Shown here piece after piece: positions 14,171 through 23,830 of a stretch of 64,000 nucleotides of DNA; positions within the stretch are counted from its first letter, which is position 1; each line of letters opens with the position of its first letter. Location of the stretch: assembly GCA_905221605.1 (NCBI GenBank), contig CAJNDS010001891.1, positions 607,139 through 671,138 of the forward strand. Direction: 5' to 3'. The stretch comes from Symbiodinium natans. Its lineage: Eukaryota > Sar > Dinophyceae > Suessiales > Symbiodiniaceae. The notes beneath the pieces were generated by a model. It saw only the letters and a list, made by a program, of their open reading frames with translations, ran no database searches and was not told the DNA's origin. The position numbers and the translations under genes were made by a program.

Positions 14171-17100
14171 GTGCTTGCGGGCCTCGAGATCAAGGCAGGA
14201 GTGCAAGGCCTGTGCACTAGATAGGAAGGCAGCGGCTGCGCGAACACATGCCCTAACCCTAAACCCTAAACCCTGAGCCCTAAACCCTAAGCCCTAAGCC
14301 CTAAACCCTGAACCCTAACCCTCAACCCGTAAACCCTAAACCCTAAACCCTAAACTCTAAACCCTAAACCCTAAACCCTAGCTTGCAGAGTCTGAAGCCC
14401 TCTTCTGGCATGGCACTCCAGGTTCCCAGACTGAAAGGAGACAGAAAGAGACAGAGAGAGAGAGAGAGAAACAAAAAAAGTAAACATAATAAAGAGCACC
14501 TGTCAAAATACTGACCCTTACATTTTCAAGCCATGAAACCCCCCCCTTCTGACTTCGCAAGTCTGCTATCTATCCCCTATAAGAACCCTTGCAAAATCCC
14601 CACAACCCCTACTTACTAACCCACGATCCCTCGTTGCTTAGTCAGAAAATGCTTGCAAGCAGGGCTATCTCAGAGACTCGAAGACTCTTAGGGTTGAGGC
14701 TTTAGGCTTTAGGCTTTAGGGTTTAGGGTCTAGGGTTTGAGGTTTACGGTTTAGGGTTTAGGGTTTAGGGTTGCAGAAATCTTCCTTGAACCATATCAGC
14801 AGCCCTGCTATATTCTAAGGAAGCTTCCTTAAGGGGGTATTGGAGTCCCTGGGACCCTCGACATTCCTGGGAGGCTCTTACCCCTAAACCCAAACCCCTA
14901 AACCCTAACCCCAAACCCCAAACCCTAAACCCCAAACCCTAAACCCTAAACCCCAAACCCTAAACCCCAAACCCAAAACCCCCCAGAACCCTTCACCCTA
15001 AGCCGTAAACCATAAACCCTAAGGCCTCCTGGAAGAGGTCGCGGATGCGCCGCGCGCCCACGCCAACAAACATCTCCTCGAACTCCGAGCCGGAGGCCTG
15101 TTTTGGGTTTAGGGGTGTAGGGGTGCAGGGTTTAGGGTTTATAGGGTTTATAGGGTTTATAGGGTTTATAGGGTTTATAGGGTTTATAGGGTTTATAGGG
15201 TTTATAGGGTTTATAGGGTCTATAGGGTTTATAGGGTTTATAGGGTTTATAGGGTTTATAGGGTTTATAGGGTTTATAGGGTTTATAGGGTTTATAGGGT
15301 TTATAGGGTTTATAGGGTTTATAGGGTTTATAGGGTTTATAGGATTTATAGGGTTTAGGGTTTAGGGTTTAGGGGTTTAGGGTATAGGGTTTAGGGATAG
15401 AATGTGTCGCAATCATTCATCCGAGTGGGTCATCCGCCTCCTCCTCTCAAGCATCATCCTGAGGTATGTCGTATGTGGAACTTGGCCCCAAACCTGAACC
15501 CTTAACTTTAAGTCTTGGCCAACAACCAGACCCTGAACCCAAAACCGTCAAAACGGTCTCAACCCTACTCTTGGTCTCCTTTGCAAACTGGTCACTGCCC
15601 ACACCCTCAACGAGAAACCCGTGAACTCAAGGGGTCCAACTTTGTTCCTTCAGTATTCATAGGTTCCCCTTCTACCCCCTCTATACTAGCCCCCTAGGTT
15701 CCGCCCATAATTAGGGCTATTTATGGATACTTAATCCTAGTTAAGGTTATTGACGGGGGTAGCCCTAAACCCTAAACCCTAAACCCGAAACTCGAAACCC
15801 TAAACCCGAAACCCTAAACCCAAAACCCTAAACCCTGAACCCTAAGCCCTAAACCCGAAACCCTACACCCTAAACCCTGAACCCGAATCCCTAAACCCTA
15901 AACCCGAAACCCTAAACCCAAAACCCCAAACCCTGAACCCTAAGCCCTAAACCCGAAACCCTACACCCTAAACCCTAAGGTCAGACGGTGTCCCCTGCCT
16001 GCAGGAAGGGGACACCTGCCTCGCCAGCAATAGCCCGGGCCAGCAGCGTCTTGCCGGTGCCCGGGGATCCCGACATCATGACGCCTTTACAGGGTTCTTT
16101 AGGGTTTAGGGTTTAGGGGTTTAGGGGTTTAGGGTTTAGGGTTTAGGGTTTAGGGGTTTAGGGGTTTAGGGGTTTAGGGGTTAGGGTTTAGGGTTTAGGG
16201 TTTAGGGTTTAGGGTTTAGGGTTTAGGGTTTAGGGTTTAGGGTTTAGGGTTTAGGGTTTAGGGTTTAGGGAACCTGGGGACCCCCCAAGCAAATCCCAGG
16301 AAAACCCGAAGCCCATACCTCCGTAGAACCATAATGACAAACACATGTTTAATGTTTCCCTTGCGCTTGGCACCAACAAGAAAGAACTCCTAAGGAAACT
16401 GTAGAAACCCAGTGCTCGGGGCCTCGGGAAGCCCTAAACCCTAAACCCCACACCCAAACCCGACACCCCAAACCCCAAACCCCAAACCCCAAACCCCAAA
16501 CCCCAAACCCTAACCCTAAACCCTAAACCCTAAACCCTGAACCCTAAACCCTCAACCCTAAACCTCTCGGCCTTTGGGCAGCTTCGCGCCCAGCCGCGTG
16601 AAGCGGTCGGGGTCGCGGAGGTACAGGATGATCTCCTGCAGCTCCTCCTGGGAACGCGAGGGAAGGTGTAGGGTTTAGGGTTTAGGGTTTGGGGTTTGGG
16701 GTTTAGGGTTTAGGGTTTGGGGTTAGGGCTTAGGGCTTGGGGCTTAGGGCTTAGGGCTTTGGGCTTGGGGCTTGGGGCTTAGGGCTTAGGGCTCAGGATT
16801 CGGCTGCGGCGGGCAGAGCGCTGCACGATGGTCCTTCCTAAACAATAAACCCTAAACCCTGAACCCTGAACCCTGAACCCTAAACCCTGAACCCTAAACC
16901 CTAAACCCCAACCCCCTAAGACGTAACCCCTAAACCCTAAACCCTAAACCCTCCGGGTCAGAGACAAGAAGGCCAGGCCTTGACTTCATCGCAGCCCTTC
17001 ACATCCTCGAAGGTCGTATTCACCTCCTGGCAAAGGCTGGGCCTCCCCTAAGTTTCGGGCTTGGGGGGTCTTTTAAGATTTGGGGCTTAGGGTTTCGGGT

Positions 17101-19073
17101 TTGGGGTTTAGGGTTCAGGGTTGTGGGTTCAGGGCTTAGGGTTCAGGGTTTAGGGTTTAGGGTTTAGGGTTTAGGGAGAGTGGGGTGAGTGTGTCGGCAC
17201 AGGCTTGAGATGCAACAGGAAGTCAGGTTCTTGCTCTAGTAGTTGTTTGAAGCCTAGGAAACCACTCTCTTCTCTCATCTAAGCCCTAAACCCTAAACCC
17301 TAAGCCTTAAACCCTAAACCCTAAACCCTAAACCCTGAACCCTAAACCCTAAACCCTAAACCCTAAACCCTAAACCCTGCCCATCAGCATGGAGGGATTC
17401 CCGTCGCTCGGCGCCTCCACCGGAGTGATCTTCTTGGAGCCCATGCCGAAGCCCTGCGCAGACGCCAGTGCATTTAGCCCACACGCCTTTAGGGTTTAGG
17501 GCTTAGGGTTCAGGGTTTCGGGTTCAGGGTTCAGGGTTCAGGGTTTAGGGTTTAGGGTTTAGGGTTTAGGGTTTAGGGTTCAGGGTTTAGGGTTTAGGGT
17601 TCAGGGTTCAGGGTTCAGGGTTTCAGGGTTCAGGGTTCAGGGTTCAGGGTTCAGGGTTGAGGGTTTAGGGTTTAGGGTTTAGGGTTTAGGGTTTAGGGTT
17701 TAGGGTTTAGGCTTTAGGGTTCAGGGTTTAGGGTTAGTTTAGGTGCAGGGCGGATACCTTGGCCTACACAGGGGGTTTCACAAAGAACCCAATCTTCCTC
17801 AAAGGTATCGGTATTGGGGCCCTCCGAGCTCACAGCACGGGCCTTCTGTACATTGCCGGCCAGGCCCTCGGCAAACACGGTGACACCCGCGACCATGATC
17901 AGCATGGTGACCTTGGGGACCCCCCCTGGTTCTTCGCGGGGAATGAGCGAATCAACCTATATATATATATACCCTTTAAGGGATTATGTAGTGTACATTG
18001 CCTGCTAAGAACCAGCCAGCGGAACTGCGATTCTGGGTTGAGACCATGTACGATGGGGGGGCCCTACTAAAATCGGCTCATTTGCGGAGTTTATTGCAGA
18101 GGGATTCGGAGGGGTGGTCATTCATGGGTAGTTATCAGTAGACTTATAAGTACACCAAACAGGGTTACAAGGTTTGTTTGTATAACTGTAGCCCTACTTA
18201 TAAGTACCCATGAACCTCCAAGTAGCTGCATAGCTCAGGACAGTTCTTGCGCAGAATGACAGTTGCAACCCTTGTGTCTGCTGCAGAATCAGTCAACCCA
18301 TGGGAACACACCGCAAATGAAACTTTACTAACTCGTCTGAGCCGCACTGGACCGAAGCAACCTGGCACAGTGTCAAAGATGTGTGTGTGGGCATGTTCAG
18401 AAGTGGACCCTAATCAGGGTTGTAAGTATAGTTCCCAGACATCTAACCCTACTCATAACTACCCGTGAACCTCCGCGCGTGCGCGCGCGCGCGTGTGCGC
18501 GCACACGGGGGGGCGGGCGAGCAGGCGGGAGTAAGCGGGAGCGGCGGGACGTGCTTCTCATGTGTTCGGTGGAAGCCACGAGTGGACTCTGCTTGGCGGC
18601 TCATGGGTAGTTAGAAATAGGGGTCACAAGTATGGTAACTATGCTTCGCGACCCTATCTACCTGGAGCCCTAGACCCCAAACCCTAAACCCTAAACCCCA
18701 AACCCTAAACCCTAAACCCCAAACGCCTCAGACTACGCCCCGCCGATCCTCCAGACAGCGCGTCGGTTGGTGTCGGCGATCTGCACCTGCCATGCGGGAG
18801 TTGCGGGTTTTAGGGTGTAGGGTTTAGGGTTTAGGGTTTAGGGTTTGGGGTTTGGGGTTTGGGGTTCTAAGGTTTAGGGAGTTTAGGGTTCAGGGTTAAG
18901 GGTACCTGGCTGGGGGGCTTGCGCCACCAAGAGCTCCACTTCCAGCGAAGGTCTGTCACAAGGATGCCTTGACCCTGGCAGAGGAGAAAACCCCTGACGT
19001 GCGCTGTAATCCTCCATTATCTTGTATCAGCTTTTTATTCTGCTATACTGCAATATGTTTTAACAAACATATT

Positions 19074-19104
<31 letters not shown>

Positions 19105-20250
19105 TTATATTTATATTTATATCTATATTTATATTTATATATTTATATTTATTTTTATATTTATTTATTTATATTTATATTTATATTTATATTTATATTT
19201 ATATTTATATTTATATTTATATTTAAATAATTATGTATTTATACTTACATATATATATATATATATATATTCTTATTAGTATTCTTTTCAAAATAGATCA
19301 TCTGGCCTGCAGCGGCTCGGTTTTGCTTGGGAGCTTCAGCTCAACCTCGGCAGCAGCATCTGCATCCCCGAACTCTCCGCCCTAAACCCTAAACCCTAAA
19401 CCCTAGCCCTAAAACCTAAACCCTAAACCCCTAAACCCTAAACCCTAAACCACCCTACGGCCCAAACCCAAGGCTTTACAAAAACGCTCCGCAGCCCTGA
19501 CTTCCTAAACCCTAAGAACCCTAAACCCTAAGAACCCTAAACCCTAAACTCTAAACCCTAAACTCTAAACCCCAAACCCTAAATCCCAAACCCTAAACCC
19601 CAAACCCTAAACCCTAAACCCCAAACCCTAAACCCTAAACTCGCCACAACCTGCCCCCAAGCCTACCCCTACAAGGCCCTTTAGGTGTATTATAAGTAGG
19701 ATTATAAGTACAGTTATAATTGGTTAGTAAGTCCCATAAACCCCCAAGTAGAGCCAGCTGGAGCCACTTTGCGCTGCTCCGCGACCTCCCGAGGACCGAG
19801 CCACACCGGGCTGCGCGCTGGGCGAAGGACCTGTGCACAAGAACCCTGCCCCAAACCCTAAACCCTAAACCCTAAGCCCTGAGCCCTACGCCCTTAAGTC
19901 AAGAAACCCTAGAACCCTTACTTGAGGGACTCTCCCATCCTTTCAAGATCTCGAGGGATATTGGAGTCTAAACCCCCCCAACTGTTCATGCTCCTGCTGC
20001 TCCAGCTGCTGCTCAGTCCGGAGAGCAAGAATATCCCTTAGTTAAGGACCACCGTCCTATGCCTGCAAATTCACAGAAAGAACCCCCTATGTCATTCAAG
20101 CCCTGTCTTGAACTAAGCCTGAACCCTAAAACCCAAACCCCAAACCCCAAACCCTAAACCCTAAACCCTAAACCCTGAACCCTGAAAGGGCATCGGGCTC
20201 TCTAGGAAGCTGCTCGTGATTCCCAATCTCACCACCCTGGCTCCCAGCAT
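659..20250 (-). CDS. YME1: YME1-like mitochondrial AAA metalloprotease (FtsH family), 23 exons, C-term not found
   Basis: This would be an ATP-dependent zinc protease of the mitochondrial inner membrane (i-AAA, FtsH family) that unfolds and degrades membrane proteins. Exons read on the minus strand: 20250-20192, 19830-19755, 19372-19307, 18974-18906, 18786-18739, 17911-17843, 17453-17376, 17026-16979, 16647-16572, 16084-15999, 15097-15026, 14182-14094, 13460-13408, 12503-12457, 11097-11029, 10721-10634, 5961-5897, 4389-4344, 3869-3821, 2851-2803, 2003-1950, 1480-1429, 697-659. They join in one frame except at exon 21/22, where a small exon may be missing. In order they give a presequence, one membrane segment, the AAA module and the HEGGH protease motif, about 480 codons of an expected 700 or so. 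One membrane segment plus GCDEVK and [11 protein letters not shown] favour YME1 over m-AAA. Donors are mostly GC. A complete eL42 gene lies in intron 16. Confidence 0.85.
1275..1424. repeat. Short tandem repeat, about 3 copies
   Basis: About three diverged copies of a unit of about 50 bases containing CTACTTATAAAACTACCTAT followed by GAACCCCCAAGGAAA, separated by C-rich runs. The right end of each unit resembles the end of the family A inverted-repeat elements (TGAACCTCCAAG), so this may be a tandemly amplified element end inside a YME1-like intron. Confidence 0.5.
1791..1910. mobile_element. MITE-like element, family A
   Basis: A 120-base element with ends CTTGGAGGTTCAGGGTA and TACCCATGAACCTCCAAG in inverted orientation and AT-rich, partly palindromic interior motifs (ACTTATAACTGT, TACTTATAA). 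It lies in an intron of the YME1-like gene. At least seven more copies with the same ends occur in the window. Confidence 0.65.
4412..4522. mobile_element. MITE-like element, family B
   Basis: The ends are imperfect inverted repeats built around CCCCTTAAATAAGGAATATTCC on the left and GGAATATTGCTTAATTAAGG on the right. A related element is at 49278-49385, and fragments occur near 14815-14865 and 33768-33795. It lies in the YME1-like intron between exons 17 and 18, directly left of a family A copy. Confidence 0.5.
4537..4655. mobile_element. MITE-like element, family A
   Basis: Ends CTTGGAGGTTCAGGGTAC and CATGAATCTCCAAG, with the same interior order as the copy at 1791-1910. It is a second full-length copy about 2.6 kb away in another intron of the same gene. 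Confidence 0.65.
5162..5255. mobile_element. MITE-like element, family A (shorter)
   Basis: Begins CTTGGAGGCCC and ends ACCATGAACCTCCAAG. The interior has TTATAAGTACAGTTATA, as in the other copies. It lies in the YME1-like intron between exons 17 and 18. Confidence 0.5.
7200..9946 (-). CDS. RPL44: Ribosomal protein eL42 (L44/L36a), seven exons
   Basis: This is a small zinc-ribbon protein of the 60S subunit near the E site. Exons on the minus strand: 9946-9909, 9439-9412, 8955-8887, 8760-8719, 8346-8326, 7734-7695, 7300-7200; together 112 codons plus stop, fully in frame. Readable pieces are [75 protein letters not shown] and [10 protein letters not shown], covering the family from start to end. 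Both CxxC pairs (CRKC, CTKC) are present. The C-terminus after FELG is longer and more diverged than usual (family length about 105). None of the six introns has a GT donor: five are GC and the first is GA. The second-smallest exon is 25 bases or so (21 and 28 bases occur). The gene lies on the same strand inside intron 16 of the YME1-like gene. Confidence 0.92.
9601..9740. repeat. (CATA)n microsatellite
   Basis: About 35 tandem CATA units in intron 1 of the eL42 gene. The long YVCM/IHTY ORFs across it are low-complexity translation and are not genes. Confidence 0.95.
10634..17026 (-). CDS. YME1: YME1-like gene exons 8-16: AAA ATPase module
   Basis: Exon 8 gives [12 protein letters not shown], exon 9 LGAKLPK, exon 10 Walker [21 protein letters not shown] (usually GPPGTGKT; Ser replaces Pro), exon 11 [20 protein letters not shown] (pore-loop region), exon 12 Walker [16 protein letters not shown], exon 13 [18 protein letters not shown], exon 14 [15 protein letters not shown] (sensor 1), exon 15 [20 protein letters not shown] (arginine fingers of the second region of homology) and exon 16 [18 protein letters not shown]...TAGMTG. 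Every junction keeps frame. Exon 12 appears to use a GA donor; exon 16 uses GT. All catalytic ATPase residues are present, so the ATPase should be active. Resemblance to YME1 proteins is strong over the whole module. Confidence 0.9.
11641..11732. mobile_element. MITE-like element, family C
   Basis: Ends TACTAATTGCTAAAGAACCC and GGGGTTCTTAAGCAAATAGT are inverted repeats matching the copy at 17-116. It lies in the YME1-like intron between exons 14 and 15. Confidence 0.6.
12911..13018. mobile_element. MITE-like element, family C (diverged)
   Basis: The right end GGGGTTAAGCAAATAGTAG matches the family; the left end is diverged (ACTTAAAAATCACCCCAAAA). It lies in the YME1-like intron between exons 13 and 14. 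Confidence 0.45.
13497..13652. repeat. Long uninterrupted TTTAGGG array
   Basis: About 22 almost perfect TTTAGGG units immediately right of YME1-like exon 13. In the sense of the gene this is CCCTAAA near the acceptor of that exon, the usual arrangement here. Confidence 0.95.
13653..13860. other. AT-rich segment with foreign composition
   Basis: About 210 bases, much richer in A and T than the surrounding DNA, abutting the TTTAGGG array. One plus-strand frame is open for 68 codons but matches nothing I recognise. A second AT-rich segment of this kind is at about 23020-23215. They may be organelle-derived or foreign insertions; composition is the only evidence. Confidence 0.4.
15136..15350. 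repeat. (GGGTTTATA)n nonamer satellite
   Basis: About 23 tandem units of GGGTTTATA, a telomere-like heptamer enlarged by two bases, in the YME1-like intron between exons 10 and 11. The GFI repeat ORF across it is low-complexity translation. Confidence 0.95.
17376..20250 (-). CDS. YME1: YME1-like gene exons 1-7: presequence, linker, membrane segment
   Basis: Exon 1 starts at the ATG at 20250 and is the first plausible start. Exons 1-2 encode about 45 residues rich in Arg, Ser and Ala without acidic clusters ([20 protein letters not shown]), typical of a mitochondrial presequence. Exon 3 is acidic. Exon 4 contains [15 protein letters not shown]. Exon 6 (residues about 107-129) holds a hydrophobic stretch, [18 protein letters not shown], the likely single membrane span. 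Exon 7 ([11 protein letters not shown]...) leads into the AAA module. Donors are GC except exons 4 and 7; the exon 7 donor lies inside a GTTTAGGG repeat. An inverted-repeat element ends about six bases from the exon 2 donor. The N-terminal exons rest on frame continuity and composition, so they are less certain than the AAA exons. Confidence 0.65.
18121..18222. mobile_element. MITE-like element, family A
   Basis: Starts TTCATGGGTAGTTATCAGTA and ends TAAGTACCCATGAACCTCCA followed by AG. It has the family A inverted ends and interior, and lies in the YME1-like intron between exons 5 and 6. Confidence 0.6.
19068..19280. repeat. (ATTTAT)n / (TA)n AT-rich microsatellite
   Basis: Tandem TTATAT and TA repeats in the YME1-like intron between exons 3 and 4. 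Similar short TA tracts lie near 3415-3470, 17942, 21438-21515, 28015-28065, 33395-33475 and 35185-35208. Confidence 0.9.
19669..19749. mobile_element. MITE-like element, family A, next to a splice donor
   Basis: Interior TTATAAGTACAGTTATAATT and right end CCCCCAAG match family A; the left end is degraded. The exon 2 donor of the YME1-like gene (GCTCTACTTGG, 19754 downward) begins at or within six bases of the element's end, so the element may supply part of the splice site. Confidence 0.5.
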
Positions 20251-20504
20251 ACACCCTAAACCCTAGACCCTAAACCTTCAGACCCTGAGACCCTAAACCC
20301 TAAGCCCTAGACCCTAAACCCTAAACCCTAAAACCTAAACCCCAAACCCCAAACCCTAAACCCCAAACCCTGGCTGGGCAATCGGCTCTCCACAGCTGCC
20401 GAATTCCGCTGTGCCTCTGCAAGGCTTCGGGCTTCGGATGTTCGGGGCTTAGGGCTTAGGATGTAGGGAGGGTTTAGGCTTTAGGGTTTAGGGTGTAGGG
20501 TCTA

Positions 20505-20600
20505 GGGTCTAGGGTCTTAGGGTCTTAGGGTCTTAGGGTCTTAGGGTCTTAGGGTCTTAGGGTCTTAGGGTCTTAGGGTCTTAGGGTCTTTGGGTCTTTG
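20505..20600. repeat. (TTAGGGTC)n octamer satellite
   Basis: About ten tandem units of TTAGGGTC, a further telomere-like variant, just upstream of the YME1-like start. Confidence 0.9.
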
Positions 20601-21674
20601 GGTTTAGGATGTAGGGTTTGGGGCGCGGGGTTTGAGGTTTGGGGCTTAAGGTCCGAAGGCAAACCCCCGAATATGGACTCCCTAGCAGGATTCCCTTAAG
20701 GTAAGGACCCGATAAGGCAGCCCTCATTCCGGAACCCCATTTCGTTAGAGCATTCTTGTTCTTTTCTCATGTGGATCTGACATGTATTCCTGTGATTCTA
20801 GATGTTGTTATGCTTATGAGGCCCCTGAGCCTCCCGTTCAATTCTGAGAAGGGAGTCACTGTACCTTGCGGCCCCCACACCGATTTTGGGCGGGTTTAAG
20901 GGTTAGGGCGTTAGGGTGTCAGGGTGTTAAGGTTGTCAGGGTCTAGGGTTTAGGGTTTTGGGTTTAGGGTTTAGGGTTTAGGGTTTAGGGTTTGGGGTTT
21001 AGGGTTTAGGGTTTCGCCGTTAGGGCTTCGGGTCTAACCACAGCAAGACCATTTTCGGACGCATGGGCACAGGGCTGCGGGGATGTTCCGAGCATTAAAA
21101 AGCAAGGACCTGTCCCACATTTGACACCCCGGAGCTGAGATGGCCAGTTCTCTAAACTTCGTGGTCGGAGTACTACCCTAACCCTAAACCCTAAACCCTA
21201 AACCCTAAACCCTAAGCCCTAAGCCCTAAACCCTAAACCCTAAACCCTAAACCCAAAAACCCAAAACCTAAGCCCGACAGTCCGATTAAAGGCCTAAGGC
21301 TTAGGGCTTTGCGCTCTTTGTGATGGCACCTGTTCGGGTAAAGTGCCCTACATATGCAAGGCTCCGTATCTTCTTAGAGGACTAGGCTCCCCTTAAGAAC
21401 CCAATAAAGATTGTACATGTATACAGAAATACATGTGTATATATATATATATATATTTTTATTTATTTATTTATTTATAGATAGATCTGTATATGTATAT
21501 ATATATATATATATACGTAGATATGCGCCGCTGCTACTTTGGTGCCCTGAACCCTTAACCCTAAACATACCCTACTTCGCTAAACCTAAACAAACCCCTA
21601 AGACCCTAAAGCCCAAGCCCTGAACCCTATACTTCCTAAGGAGACTAAGTCAAGAGTTACGGTAGTTCTAAGGC

Positions 21675-21796
21675 TAGCAAGATGGTCCCTTAATATGGTC
21701 CCTTACCTCCAAGTATGGGCCCCTGGGTTGTATAGGGGAGAAAAGGGGTCTATAAGGGGTCCCCTTAAAGGCCCCCTCATACTAAGGGACCGTGCA
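21675..21796. mobile_element. MITE-like element, family E
   Basis: Left end GATGGTCCCTTAATATGG and right end CTAAGGGACCGTGC form an inverted repeat around GTCCCTTA/TAAGGGAC. A related element is at 36920-37058 and a fragment at about 48722-48800 (ATGGTCCTTCAGCATGG). Confidence 0.5.
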
Positions 21797-22225
21797 ACTA
21801 CCCGTAAGCCCTAAACCCTAAATCCTAATGAAACCCTAAACCCTAAACCCTAAACCCTAAACCCTAAACCCTTAGTTTGGAGAACTGCCCCAATGAGCTT
21901 CTGGTCCCCTTTCGGCCCCGTGCGCATTTCGCACTCGGGACCTGGCCCTCAGTCTTTGGGGGTTTTAGGGGTTTGGGGTTTGGGGTTTAGGGTTTAGGGT
22001 TTAGGGTTTGGGGTTTAGGGTTTAGGGTTTGGGGTTTAGGGTTTAGGGTTTAGGGTTTTAGGGTTTTAGGGTTTATGGGAAGCTGGAACACAACAATGCC
22101 ACAGGGTTCACAAAGGTGTCCAAGGTCCGCTTGCGTGCGCTTTGCGAGAACATCACTTTGGCCCTCTTACCCGAAACCCTCAACCCTAAACTCCTCAACC
22201 CCTCCCCTTAAGCCCCTTCAACACT

Positions 22226-22405
22226 AGACCCGTTAAACCCCTTAAACCCCTTAAACCCCTTAAACCCCTTAAACCCCTTAAACCCCTTAAACCCCTTAAA
22301 CCCCTTAAACCCCTTAAACCCCTTAAACCCCTTAAACCCCTTAAACCCCTTAAACCCCTTAAACCCCTTAAACCCCTTAAACCCCTTAAACCCCTTAAAC
22401 CCCTT
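22226..22405. repeat. (CCCCTTAAA)n nonamer satellite
   Basis: About 19 nearly perfect tandem CCCCTTAAA units, followed to 22560 by degenerate units. A distinct enlargement of the telomere-like heptamer. Confidence 0.95.
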
Positions 22406-23830
22406 AGACCCTGAACCCTAAATCCTGAACGCCTAAACCCCTTAAACCCTGAACCCTAAATCCTGAACCCCTAACCCCTTAAACCCCTTAAACCCCTTTA
22501 ATCCCTTAAATCCCTTAGACCCTGAATCCTAAATCCTGAACCCCTAAACCCCTTAAAACCCCTTAAACCTTAAGACCCAGAGGCGGCAACAAGTGGATCC
22601 CTCACACCCGACAGTCTCGGGATCGCAACAACTGTATGCTGGCGTCTCCGGGTGTTCTGTTAAACTCTCAACCCTCAACCCTAAACCCCTAACCCTAAAC
22701 CCCTAACCCTAAACCCTAAACCCTAAACCCTAAACGAGGCGGACCCTGGGCTTCTTTGCCTGTGAATTCACATGAACTGGGCATGTGGAAGCAGACCATT
22801 CAAGCTTCTGTCGCCGTCGCAGCCTTCACGGGGTCACATGTGTTTAGGGTTTAGGGTTTAGGGTTTCGGGTTTAGGGTTTAGGGTTTTGAGGTTTCGCGG
22901 CCAAAAGATGAGATGAAGCCGTTTCAAAACTTTAGAGGCAGCGCTTTCTCTTTGTAGAGGCCGCTCTTTCGCCTTCGTTTACATATGACCATCCTAAACC
23001 CTAAACCCTAAACCCTATGACTGATCACTGATATGAAATAATCTATTATACTATCCAATTGAGGTTCATCTTCTGTACTATCCATTTGTTCTCTCATATT
23101 GGCAGGTAATATAGTGTGTCTCCATGGTTTATATGCCGATGTGACGTGGGTTTGTTGTAATTGATAGAATCTGAATATGTTTATCCGTTTGAAGTGGATC
23201 GATGATGATTAGGGTTTAGGGTTCAAGGTAAACCCTACACCCTGAACGCCCATACCAAAACAAACTCAACCCACCCTAAACCCTAAACCCTAAGCCCTAA
23301 ACCCTAAACCCCAAACCCTAAACCATAAACCCTAAACCCTCTCATTGTCTAGGGGCGATCGGTGCTCTTACGCGTCTGGCCTTCCACCAGCTGATTCAGC
23401 ATCACGGCACTGGGGTCCGCGCAGAGTTCCTCTCTATTTTTTTGGGGGGGGGGGGGGTATGTCTGCAGCATTTTCGGGCACCCCTAAACCTTTGAAACCC
23501 TGAACCTTGAACCATAAACCCCAAACCCCAAACCCTAATCTCAGGCACTCAGAACCCGCCTCCGCAGTCCAGATATAGGGTAGGGTTTAGGGTTTAGGGT
23601 ATAGGCGGTATAGGGTTTAAGGTTTAGGGTTTAGGGTTTGGGACTTAGGGCATCCTGTGCTACACCAGCCCAACTACCCCCTACAACCCTGACTCCCAGA
23701 CCCTAACTTAACCCCAAACCCTCAACTCACCCTAAACCCTAAACCCTAAACCCTAAACCCTAAACCCTAAACCCTAAACCCTAAACCCTAAACCCTAAAC
23801 CCTAAACCCTAAACCCTAACTTGAACGTCT

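Larger units (their letters stand above)
20900..23440 (-). other. Unassigned coding-like islands between two minus-strand genes
   Basis: This interval lies between the stop of the acidic-protein gene (23831) and the YME1-like start (20250). Unique islands at about 23355-23436 (reads ELCADPSAVMLNQLVEG), 22736-22760, 22595-22640, 22090-22170 and 21893-21951 (reads PECEMRTGPKGDQKLIG) look like exons bounded by AG and GC/GT. Several are open in more than one frame or on both strands, and I could not join them into one consistent frame or recognise a family. The rest is telomere-like repeat, a CCCCTTAAA satellite and AT tracts. No confident gene. Confidence 0.3.

Noticed and set aside
15045-15365. 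106-codon GFI-repeat ORF
   Set aside because: Translation of the GGGTTTATA satellite; its first part overlaps YME1-like exon 11 on the other strand.
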